From: Bacteroides sp.
GTDB taxonomy: Bacteria > Bacteroidota > Bacteroidia > Bacteroidales > SM23-62
NCBI GenBank assembly: GCA_030589965.1
Contig: JAUUZM010000256.1
Location: forward strand, 1 to 5,103
Length of the DNA: 5,103 nt
Direction of reading: 5' to 3'
Of this stretch, positions 1-5,103 are shown one piece after another (positions within the stretch are counted from its first letter, which is position 1; every line of letters begins with the position of its first letter). Both the position numbers and the translations under genes were made by a program. The notes under the pieces are model-generated. The model was not told where the DNA came from, did not search any database, and worked only from the letters and a program-made list of their open reading frames with translations.

Positions 1-2
1 AG

Positions 3-599
3 GGGGACCAGGGAATTGACCAGACAATGAATTATGAGATGAAAATGAAGATCCCACGTTCAGAGCTTGGGGGCGTTGCACAGTCCGCCGTCGACGGAAT
101 TGCAGCCCTTGCTGCCAAGCAGGGCATAAAACTGGATCCGGGTGAGACCATTGATGTTACCTTTATGGTTACGGGAACCTTTTCAGATCCAAAGGTAAGG
201 CCGATGTTTGATGAAGGGGCCAGGCAGATGACAGAGGAGGTCAAGGAACAGGTGCAGGAAATCGTTGAACAGAAGGTGGAGGAAATCAAAGAAGAGGCAA
301 AGGAAGAAATCAACAGGGAAGCCGAGAAAATCATGGAGGATGCAAGGGTACAGGCAGATAGGGTTAAGTACGAGGCAAAACTGGCTGGGGAGGAGCTGAA
401 GAAAACGGCTGAAGTAGAGGGACAGAGCCTGATTAAGCAGGCGGGAAATAACCCGATAAAGAAAATCGGTGCAGAATCTGCCTCAAGGGCTATGAAGTCC
501 GAGGCAGAGAAAAGGGCTAAACAGCTGGAAGATGAGGCAGCCATCAAGGCAGATAATATCATCAAGGCGGCCCAGGAACAAGCTGATAAGCTGAAATAA
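3..599 (+). CDS. AsmA-family envelope protein, C-terminal end (5' partial)
   Basis: The reading frame is open to the left edge, so this is the last 198 residues of a longer gene; the ATG at 27 is internal, because codons from base 3 (GDQGIDQT) join smoothly to it. The first roughly 65 visible residues carry the end of the conserved AsmA C-terminal domain: DQTMNYEMKMKIPRSELG, a helix, then an LDPGETIDVTFMVTGTFSDPKV strand region, as in Bacteroidota AsmA-like proteins of about 800-1000 residues. The rest (window 225-599) is almost all charged helix rich in Glu, Lys and Ala, a long coiled coil broken once by a GNNPIKKIG turn near 445-470. AsmA relatives are inner-membrane-anchored periplasmic proteins linked to outer-membrane assembly or lipid transport; the membrane anchor would lie outside the window. 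The gene converges on rplS and probably ends at the 649-680 hairpin. The family call is from remembered motifs; the exact role is unknown. Confidence 0.8.
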   Translation, partial: GDQGIDQTMNYEMKMKIPRSELGGVAQSAVDGIAALAAKQGIKLDPGETIDVTFMVTGTFSDPKVRPMFDEGARQMTEEVKEQVQEIVEQKVEEIKEEAKEEINREAEKIMEDARVQADRVKYEAKLAGEELKKTAEVEGQSLIKQAGNNPIKKIGAESASRAMKSEAEKRAKQLEDEAAIKADNIIKAAQEQADKLK

Positions 600-648
600 A
601 ACTAATAAAACAGTACTGCTGGTTTTTACCTGGACAGAGAACAAAAAG

Positions 649-680
649 GAAGGGGCCGCCTCATCTGAGACAGCCCCTTC
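649..680. terminator. Bidirectional rho-independent terminator between the AsmA gene and rplS
   Basis: A perfect 8-bp outer stem pairs GAAGGGGC (649-656) with GCCCCTTC (673-680), and an inner CTCA/TGAG pairing (660-663 with 666-669) extends the hairpin. On the plus strand the stem is followed by the T-rich AATATTTTCTT (681-691), which suits the AsmA gene. On the minus strand it is followed by CTTTTTGT (complement of 641-648), which suits rplS. Its position between convergent stop codons (599 and 709) fits a shared terminator. Confidence 0.85.
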
Positions 681-708
681 AATATTTTCTTAAGTTTCGG
701 ATTGAACT

Positions 709-1110
709 TTATTCTCCGTCCTTTGCCTCAAGCTTTGGAGTGCTTGCTTTGCCGGCAGGAGCAGCCATTCTTTTCTCACGTATACGGGCTTTTTTACCGG
801 TTCTTCCTCTAAGGTAGAATATCCTGGCCCTGCGAACGTTTCCTCTTTTATTAATATCAATTTGCTCAATAAAAGGAGAAGCTGAAGGGAAGATCCTTTC
901 AACACCAATGTTTCCGGATATTTTCCGTACTGTAAAGGTCTCACTGATGCCTGAACCCCTTCGCTGGAGTACAACACCGCGAAACTGCTGAATTCTTTCC
1001 TTACTTCCTTCTTTAATCTTATAATGAACAGTGATCGTATCACCTGCATTAAATACAGGTAAATTGTTCTCCTTGGTAAATTCTTTTTCTGCTACTTTTA
1101 GTAAATCCAT
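709..1110 (-). CDS. rplS: 50S ribosomal protein L19
   Basis: The 133-residue product is L19, a large-subunit protein that lies at the 30S-50S interface. The N-terminal helix starts MDLLKVAEKEF. The AGDTITVHYKIKEG strand region follows at about residues 22-35, and then the hallmarks FRGVVLQRRGSG (43-54), FTVRKISGNIGVERIFP (59-75), SPFIEQIDI and NVRRARIFYLRGRTGKKARIRE (91-112). The last roughly 20 residues (113-133, rich in Ala, Lys and Pro) extend past the usual 115-residue E. coli protein, which is common in this phylum. The ATG at 1110 matches the family N-terminus. A GAAGGG lies about 18 nt upstream, too far to be a normal Shine-Dalgarno. rplS is not next to rpsP, rimM or trmD, its partners in many bacteria; upstream, 110 nt away on the same strand, is the dipeptidase. 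Transcription should end at the 649-680 hairpin. Confidence 0.97.
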   Translation of the reverse strand: MDLLKVAEKEFTKENNLPVFNAGDTITVHYKIKEGSKERIQQFRGVVLQRRGSGISETFTVRKISGNIGVERIFPSASPFIEQIDINKRGNVRRARIFYLRGRTGKKARIREKRMAAPAGKASTPKLEAKDGE

Positions 1111-1148
1111 ACTAGTATAATTTCGTATCCCTTCAATTTTACAGAGCG

Positions 1149-1180
1149 CGAATATACAAATATTTTTTCAGAAATATCAG
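1149..1180 (-). promoter_or_regulatory. Possible rplS promoter (weak match)
   Basis: In the 110-nt gap upstream of rplS the minus strand has TATATTCG (1156 down to 1149), one mismatch from the Bacteroidota -7 element TAnnTTTG. A CTG (1180-1178), one mismatch from TTG, lies 21 nt further upstream. An overlapping alternative -7, AATATTTG, is at 1164-1157, but no TTG is correctly spaced for it. A ribosomal gene would be expected to have its own promoter, and no terminator hairpin was seen after the dipeptidase stop, so read-through from that gene is also possible. The rest of the gap shows nothing else recognisable. Confidence 0.3.
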
Positions 1181-1220
1181 CATAAAAAGGAACTTATTAA
1201 CAGGTAGATTCATGAGCCGC

Positions 1221-2882
1221 TTAATGAGCCGGGCCGATAACCTTAAGCTTATCTCCATCCTTTTCAACGATCTTTTCATACCACCAGTCCGGATACCCCG
1301 GTTGATCAGGATTTGCGGGGACATTACCACCCATGCCATTATACTGGAATTCTCCGTTTATTTCCTTCTTGACATTCCCGTCTATGTATTTCACCAGCAG
1401 GAACTCGCTTAGTCCTTTCCAGTGCTGAAATGTGTTATTTCCCATGCTGACCGAGTAATCAGTAATAAATTCCCTGGCCATTTCCGGATCGGTCTTGTAA
1501 AGATTCTCCGCTGCATGATCAACTGCAAGGCTGTTATTAATGTATTTCGTTTCGAGCAAGGCCTGTTGTTTTTTTACATCCTCGGTCATCAGGTCATATC
1601 GGAGATAACAAAAGTTGGAAACCAGATTAAATGTCCAGAAAGCTGAAGTGGGAGAGTAGGTCAGCATATCTCCGTTACCTTCTGCAAAAGGTTCAGGGAT
1701 ACGGTCCATTCCACAATACATTGGTGTGTAGACAGTTGTTGAGGCATCATCCATACCAAACCAGATAATCCCACCAATCCAGTCAGGCAGCCAGTTTCTG
1801 GATTCTGTTACGAAAGAGAATCCTGTTTGTTGGGTAGCGATGGCCCTTTCATTGCAATAGGTCTCGTCAGCAACTGACCAGGTAAGTGGTCTCCAGCGAT
1901 ATGGAAGACGAAAAGGACCTGCTCCTACATCCTGGGTCATATCCAGGGGAGTACCTTCAAAATGGTCACGCATATAGCTCATAAGATCGGCTGCTGCCAA
2001 CTTTCTGTCCGGTTTTACCCATAATGGCATTCGGTTATCCAGGTCTTCTCCTCTGACATAATCCAGGTACTGGTCCATTCCGCCGGTAATCTTCTCAAAG
2101 AATGACCAGACTCTTGCATCACAAAACCTCGCACCACTGAAGTCAACCGAATCATAAACATCTGAAAAACTAAAATCTTTATTTTTCCCCTTATAATATC
2201 CCATTTCCCTGGCAAAGGATATAACGTCCTCAGCATACAGGCAGTTTTCTGGATCGTTCAAGGGGAATGTTTGTATCCTTGCCTGGTTGGCATGGGCGGA
2301 AACATATCCGTCAGGAATCCTGAGGGCAACCCAGACAGCACCCGTGTTCCCGGGGCCTTTACCGATGAATTCCATAATCCAGACCTCATTTTTATCGGAA
2401 ATTGAGAAAGATTCGCCCGAACTGTAATATCCATGTTTTGTGACCAGGTCAGCCATGGTTTGAATCGCTTCTCTGGCTGTTTTAGCCCTTTGGAGGGTCA
2501 TATAGATAAGGCTTCCGTAATCAATAATACCGCTTGTATCAATCAGTTCTTCCCTTCCGGTAAAAGTTGTCTCCCCGATGGCGACCTGGTATTCATTTAT
2601 ATTTCCTACCACGGAATAGGTCTCGCTGGCCTGTGGTATCTCACCAAGTAATTTGCCTGTATCCCATTCATAAACCTTCACCATGGTGCCTGCAGGCCAG
2701 GTTTTGGCCGGGCGGTAATAGAGCTCACCGAATAATATATGTGAGTCCGCCGCATATGTGATCATCGTTGCACCATTAACTGAAGCGCCTCTGGTAACCA
2801 AAAAGTTGGTACAGGTGTTTGCATTCTGACTGAACAGACCACTCAGAGCGATAACAAAACCGAGTTTAATTAATCTTTGCAT
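1221..2882 (-). CDS. Secreted C69-family dipeptidase (PepD-like Ntn hydrolase)
   Basis: This 553-residue protein is complete. Residues 1-23 look like a signal peptide: basic MQRLIK, a hydrophobic core GFVIALSGLF, then SQNANT. Cys24 opens the motif CTNFLVTRGASVNGATM, which matches the N-terminal nucleophile region of C69 peptidases, followed by the conserved ADS at 45-47. Further family landmarks are GNINEYQVAIGETTFTGREEL (93-113), IDYGSLIYMTLQRAKTAREAI (120-140), the GE(S/T)FSISDKNEVWIMEFIGKG block (156-176), VSAHANQARI (194-203) and the late ESRNWLPDWIGGIIWFG segment (360-376). These enzymes cut dipeptides with broad specificity, with an N-terminal cysteine exposed by processing; the signal peptide implies action in the periplasm or outside the cell. 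The ATG at 2882 is chosen because it gives the signal peptide directly and lies about 20 nt downstream of the predicted transcription start. There is no Shine-Dalgarno; the leader is A/T-rich. Natural substrate is unknown. Confidence 0.93.
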   Translation of the reverse strand: MQRLIKLGFVIALSGLFSQNANTCTNFLVTRGASVNGATMITYAADSHILFGELYYRPAKTWPAGTMVKVYEWDTGKLLGEIPQASETYSVVGNINEYQVAIGETTFTGREELIDTSGIIDYGSLIYMTLQRAKTAREAIQTMADLVTKHGYYSSGESFSISDKNEVWIMEFIGKGPGNTGAVWVALRIPDGYVSAHANQARIQTFPLNDPENCLYAEDVISFAREMGYYKGKNKDFSFSDVYDSVDFSGARFCDARVWSFFEKITGGMDQYLDYVRGEDLDNRMPLWVKPDRKLAAADLMSYMRDHFEGTPLDMTQDVGAGPFRLPYRWRPLTWSVADETYCNERAIATQQTGFSFVTESRNWLPDWIGGIIWFGMDDASTTVYTPMYCGMDRIPEPFAEGNGDMLTYSPTSAFWTFNLVSNFCYLRYDLMTEDVKKQQALLETKYINNSLAVDHAAENLYKTDPEMAREFITDYSVSMGNNTFQHWKGLSEFLLVKYIDGNVKKEINGEFQYNGMGGNVPANPDQPGYPDWWYEKIVEKDGDKLKVIGPAH

Positions 2883-2907
2883 GTTATTGTAATTTTTATT
2901 GATCAGA

Positions 2908-2937
2908 CAAAAATAGATTCTTTTCAGACAGGAGCAA
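2908..2937 (-). promoter_or_regulatory. Bacteroidota-type sigma-70 promoter for the dipeptidase gene
   Basis: Read on the minus strand, TTG (2937-2935) is followed after exactly 19 nt by TATTTTTG (2915-2908). This is an exact match to the primary promoter pattern known from Bacteroidota, TTG near -33 and TAnnTTTG near -7. Transcription would begin near 2900-2903, giving a leader of about 20 nt before the ATG at 2882. The leader has no Shine-Dalgarno sequence and is A-rich, as is usual for translation in this phylum. Confidence 0.75.
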
Positions 2938-3127
2938 GATGATGGATATTTTCTCTGAAGTTTCTGTCATTGAATCGGGTGTTAACAGATATTTAAACTA
3001 TTGTCCTAAATAAATGTTAAAGGGATATTTATGAGGCAATTAATCTTGTTCACCACCGTATTTTAGCTGTGTGGAAAATGATTTAAGATTTTTTAAGTAT
3101 TATTTAACATTTTTTCACAAACAAAAG

Positions 3128-3140
3128 CGCAATTTTTGCG
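3128..3140. repeat. Short perfect inverted repeat
   Basis: CGCAA (3128-3132) and TTGCG (3136-3140) flank TTT, forming a 5-bp stem with a 3-nt loop that a G-U and an A-U pair could extend outward on the plus strand. It lies in an A/T-rich part of the gap about 245 nt upstream of the dipeptidase start. It has no run of T directly after it on either strand, so it is not a standard terminator. It could be an operator or an accidental palindrome; it is far from the predicted promoter, so function is doubtful. Confidence 0.35.
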
Positions 3141-3225
3141 TTATAGTAATAAAGACTTTAAATAAAGATTTAGGTTAAAATAGGTTTAGTGGTTAGTGTT
3201 TTTAGTTAGTAATTAGGGTAAAAGG
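3140..3225 (+). repeat. Cytosine-depleted, TTAG-rich tract
   Basis: On the plus strand this 86-nt stretch has a single C (3156), and bases 3157-3225 have none while carrying about 17 G. Within it TTAG occurs six times, starting at 3170, 3186, 3193, 3202, 3206 and 3213, and an ATAG occurs at 3180, with irregular spacing of 4 to 16 nt. TAG stops in several frames rule out coding on the plus strand. It leads straight into the GC hairpin at 3220-3247. Function is unknown; a non-coding transcript leader, a degenerate repeat or a mutational strand bias are all possible. Confidence 0.5.
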
Positions 3226-3247
3226 CGCGGTGAGGACCGCGCCTTTT
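3220..3247. terminator. Strong hairpin terminator after the dehydrogenase gene, usable on both strands
   Basis: GGCGCGGT (3224-3231) pairs perfectly with ACCGCGCC (3236-3243) around a GAGG loop, and AAAA/TTTT on each side extends the stem to 12 bp. On the minus strand it directly abuts the stop codon of the dehydrogenase (3250-3248) and is followed by TTTT then ACCC, so it most simply ends the anmK-dehydrogenase transcript. On the plus strand it is followed by six T (3244-3249), the better U-run of the two. Confidence 0.9.
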
Positions 3248-4402
3248 TTAATTGGGTTCAAGCATACGGTCAACAATGGCTGACCTGTCCTGATCATTAA
3301 GTAAGTTTTCAGGATTCTTCCCCTGGCAGTTGTTCTTATTCATCAGCGTCACTATTTCTTCCCAGTTGGCCTGGTCCAGTCCAATATCCTGTAGTCTTAC
3401 CGGGCAGTTCATCGACTTGAAAAACTCTTCAAATCTCTTAATGGTATTTTCGATGGAAGGATCTCCAAAAAGCCGGGTTCCAAGTTTTTCCAATCTATGC
3501 CCGATTCTGGGTTTCATGTGTTTCATCCAGGCAGGAAAAGTTATAGAGAGACTTGCTGCATGGGGAGTATCGTAAAGGAGGGATAACTGATGCCCTATTG
3601 CGTGACTTGCGAAGTCACCACTTGCCCTGCCTGAAGCTGTGATGCCATTCAATGCATTACTTGCTGCCCACATGATTTTGGCTCTCAAGTCATAATTTTC
3701 CAGCTTACTCATAAGTTCCGGACCACCTTCCATTGCTTCAAGGATTATGCCTTCTGCAAAGCGATCCGACAGAGATGCTTCACCCATACCGAAATAATTT
3801 TCCAGAGCATGGGCTATAAGATCGACTATTCCATAACCGGTGTGTTCCGGAGGAACGGTACAGGAGTAGGTAGGATCCATGAAGGAATGAGTTGGAAACA
3901 TACTGGGGTGCCGATACCCAAATTTCTCTTTCTCCTGATCATTCTGTAATACTGCGATTGAATTCATTTCAGAGGCAGTGGCTGCGAGGGTCAATACAGC
4001 AATAATGGGAAGGGTCTTTTTAATATCCACACGGCCTTTCATCACATCCCAGGCCTTGCAGTCCTCTCCAATGCAAACAGCTATAACCTTTGCTGTGTCA
4101 ATGGCTGAGCCACCACCCACGGCCACTACTAAGTCCACCTGTTTTTCCTTTCCAAGCCTGGCAGCTGCGTCAGCATCTTCAATTACCGGATTGGGTTTAA
4201 TACCGCCGTATTCCGTGATTTCAAGTCCGGCTTCATCCAGTTGGTCCAGGGTATCCTGATAACTCCCGTTGCGGAGCACAGATCCTTTTCCATAAACAAG
4301 CAGGACTCTTTTGCCCAGTCCGGCTACCGTCTTTCCCAGTGTGCCGACTACATCTTTACCAAAATGCACCTTAGTGGGATTATAGGCAATAAAATTTTCC
4401 AT
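3248..4402 (-). CDS. Iron-containing alcohol dehydrogenase, BDH/YqhD-like, probably NADP(H)-dependent
   Basis: The 384-residue protein is a full-length group III alcohol dehydrogenase, which interconverts alcohols and aldehydes or ketones in the cytoplasm. The N-terminal MENFIAYNPTKVHFGKD is the usual family start and supports the ATG at 4402. The nucleotide-binding half has YGKGS (37-41) and the dinucleotide motif GGGSAIDTAK (96-105). The four metal ligands are all present: Asp194 and His198 in GIVDLIAHALE, His267 in SHAIGHQL, and His281 in YDTPHAASL, the same numbering as E. coli YqhD. Gly38 and Ser41, in place of the Asp seen in NAD-specific relatives such as FucO, suggest NADP(H) preference; this is inference. 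The substrate cannot be read from sequence; butanol or general aldehyde reduction is typical of the class. The gene starts 34 nt after anmK with no promoter match or hairpin between, so the two are probably co-transcribed. It ends directly at a strong hairpin. Confidence 0.95.
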   Translation of the reverse strand: MENFIAYNPTKVHFGKDVVGTLGKTVAGLGKRVLLVYGKGSVLRNGSYQDTLDQLDEAGLEITEYGGIKPNPVIEDADAAARLGKEKQVDLVVAVGGGSAIDTAKVIAVCIGEDCKAWDVMKGRVDIKKTLPIIAVLTLAATASEMNSIAVLQNDQEKEKFGYRHPSMFPTHSFMDPTYSCTVPPEHTGYGIVDLIAHALENYFGMGEASLSDRFAEGIILEAMEGGPELMSKLENYDLRAKIMWAASNALNGITASGRASGDFASHAIGHQLSLLYDTPHAASLSITFPAWMKHMKPRIGHRLEKLGTRLFGDPSIENTIKRFEEFFKSMNCPVRLQDIGLDQANWEEIVTLMNKNNCQGKNPENLLNDQDRSAIVDRMLEPN

Positions 4403-4436
4403 TCAGATCAAGTTTTGATGCAGCGAATATACTAAA

Positions 4437-5102
4437 TCAGGGCAGATAAATTACTCCGCAGCTGCTGTCACGTGAAGCTCCCGTAACGGAAGCATAGCAA
4501 TTTATCTCTTCTCTGATGCGCAGGAGTCCGAGGAAAGCAAACACCATGGCTTCCTTGAATTCAATAAGTTCGGGGGAAGGGATTTGGATATCAGACTGGC
4601 TGTGATCTGCCAGGGTATCGGCAAGGAATTTATTATAGGCCCCACCGCCTGTAAGGAGGACTTTGGACCTTGGTTTGATTTGTCTGGATATCTGAACTGA
4701 AATATGTTCATACAGGGTCCTGAGAATATCTGTGACGGGGAGTTTGTACGGGTAAATACAAGGTGAAAACTCAGATTCCAGCCATTCCCTGGATAGGGAA
4801 GCGGGACCAGGCTTTGCATAATAGGCTATCCGGTTTAGTTCCTCCAGCAATGGTATGCTGATCATTCCGGATTGCCCGGCTTTTCCATCCCTATCAAAAG
4901 GAAGGTCCAGTTCCCGGGCGTACTGGTTAAGGATAATATTGGCCGGTGAAACGTCCCTGGCCAATCGTTTTCCATTCTTCTTATAAGAGATATTTGCAAA
5001 TCCGCCCAGGTTCAGGCAATAATCATACTGGCCGAACAGCAGTTCGTCCCCGACAGGAACAAGTGGAGCTCCCTGTCCGCCATGAAATATATCCTTCTGC
5101 CT
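4437..5102 (-). CDS. anmK: Anhydro-N-acetylmuramic acid kinase, C-terminal part (5' partial)
   Basis: AnmK converts 1,6-anhydro-N-acetylmuramic acid plus ATP and water to N-acetylmuramate 6-phosphate in cytoplasmic peptidoglycan recycling. The visible 221 residues are roughly the last 60% of a protein usually 350-390 long; the frame is open to the right edge. A TTG at 4964 is internal, since conserved family sequence continues upstream of it. Visible motifs in order: RQKDIFHGGQGAPLVP at residues 1-16, whose Asp4 aligns with the catalytic Asp of the family (D182 in the Pseudomonas enzyme); NLGGFANIS (31-39); PANIILN (53-59); TGGGAYN (151-157), part of the ATP site of this sugar-kinase fold; and ASVTGASRDSS (204-214) near the end. 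At residues 100-107 PASLSREW stands where many relatives have PKS(T/L)G(R/x)E, a small departure. It is followed after 34 nt by the alcohol dehydrogenase. Confidence 0.95.
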   Translation of the reverse strand, partial: RQKDIFHGGQGAPLVPVGDELLFGQYDYCLNLGGFANISYKKNGKRLARDVSPANIILNQYARELDLPFDRDGKAGQSGMISIPLLEELNRIAYYAKPGPASLSREWLESEFSPCIYPYKLPVTDILRTLYEHISVQISRQIKPRSKVLLTGGGAYNKFLADTLADHSQSDIQIPSPELIEFKEAMVFAFLGLLRIREEINCYASVTGASRDSSCGVIYLP

Positions 5103-5103
5103 G

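Larger units (their letters stand above)
2883..3247. other. 365-nt intergenic region upstream of the dipeptidase
   Basis: This A/T-rich gap separates two same-strand genes, the dehydrogenase (ending at 3248) and the dipeptidase (starting at 2882). From left to right it contains the dipeptidase promoter (2908-2937), about 190 nt with no convincing conserved element, a short inverted repeat (3128-3140), a cytosine-depleted TTAG-rich tract (3140-3225) and the GC-rich hairpin (3220-3247). No tRNA cloverleaf, riboswitch core or protein-coding gene longer than a few dozen residues was recognised on either strand. A 24-codon plus-strand reading frame at 2939-3013 is discussed as a finding only. Confidence 0.6.

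Noticed and set aside
27..29. ATG as the true start of the left-hand gene
   Set aside because: The frame is open to base 3 and the preceding codons fit the AsmA C-terminal motif; no ribosome binding site or promoter precedes it.
32..565. A 177-codon open frame antisense to the AsmA fragment
   Set aside because: It mirrors the Glu/Lys/Ala-rich coiled coil, whose codons give few stops on the reverse strand. Its product is a low-complexity Ser/Ala/Leu string, and the sense strand carries conserved family motifs.
690..1049. A 119-codon minus-strand frame overlapping rplS
   Set aside because: It lies in a different frame of the same strand as an unmistakable L19 gene and has no family-like sequence.
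1212..1231. Direct repeat ATGAGCCG (1212-1219 and 1224-1231) across the dipeptidase stop codon
   Set aside because: Two 8-nt copies 12 nt apart with no further copies, no hairpin and no insertion-site signature. It is most simply a tiny local duplication or chance.
1236..1253. GATAA/TTATC inverted repeat near the end of the dipeptidase gene
   Set aside because: It lies inside coding sequence (KLKVI region), has a weak A/T stem and no T-run, so it is not a terminator.
4502..4819. A 105-codon minus-strand frame inside anmK
   Set aside because: It is an out-of-frame shadow of anmK, whose correct frame contains the GGG and VTGASRDSS motifs.
4962..4964. TTG as the start codon of a short anmK product
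   Set aside because: The same frame continues upstream with the conserved GGQGAPLVP and NLGGFANIS motifs to the window edge, so the TTG is an internal leucine codon.

Overview
The window looks like ordinary chromosomal DNA from a member of the Bacteroidota, probably a Bacteroidia-type environmental or host-associated lineage. Three things point there. The left-hand partial gene has the C-terminal end and coiled-coil tail seen in Bacteroidota AsmA-family proteins. The dipeptidase gene is preceded by an exact match to the Bacteroidota promoter pattern (TTG, 19 nt, TAnnTTTG). The annotated starts lack convincing well-placed Shine-Dalgarno sequences, as is common in that phylum. No mobile element, CRISPR array, tRNA or rRNA was seen.

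Layout, left to right. (1) Bases 3-599, plus strand: the 3' end of a large AsmA-family envelope protein gene that enters from the left edge. (2) Bases 649-680: a hairpin with T-rich sequence on both sides, which can end both the AsmA gene and the convergent rplS. (3) Bases 709-1110, minus: rplS (ribosomal protein L19). (4) Bases 1221-2882, minus: a complete secreted C69-family dipeptidase with its own clear promoter at 2908-2937. (5) Bases 2883-3247: a 365-nt gap holding that promoter, a small inverted repeat, a cytosine-depleted TTAG-rich tract and a strong GC hairpin terminator. (6) Bases 3248-4402, minus: a complete iron-type (group III) alcohol dehydrogenase of the BDH/YqhD class. (7) Bases 4437-5102, minus: the C-terminal part of anmK, a peptidoglycan-recycling kinase, running off the right edge and separated from the dehydrogenase by only 34 nt.

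Functional picture: anmK and the dehydrogenase probably share a transcript that ends at the 3220-3247 hairpin. The dipeptidase and possibly rplS form a second minus-strand unit that starts at the 2908-2937 promoter and ends at the 649-680 hairpin; rplS may also have its own weaker promoter. AnmK phosphorylates anhydro-MurNAc released from the cell wall, and the C69 enzyme cleaves dipeptides outside the cytoplasm. Both could contribute to salvage, but no shared regulation is visible. No undescribed multi-gene system is evident. The least explained part is the 2883-3247 gap, in particular 3140-3249, where a C-free plus-strand tract runs into a hairpin whose U-run is better on the plus strand, although no plus-strand gene is known there.
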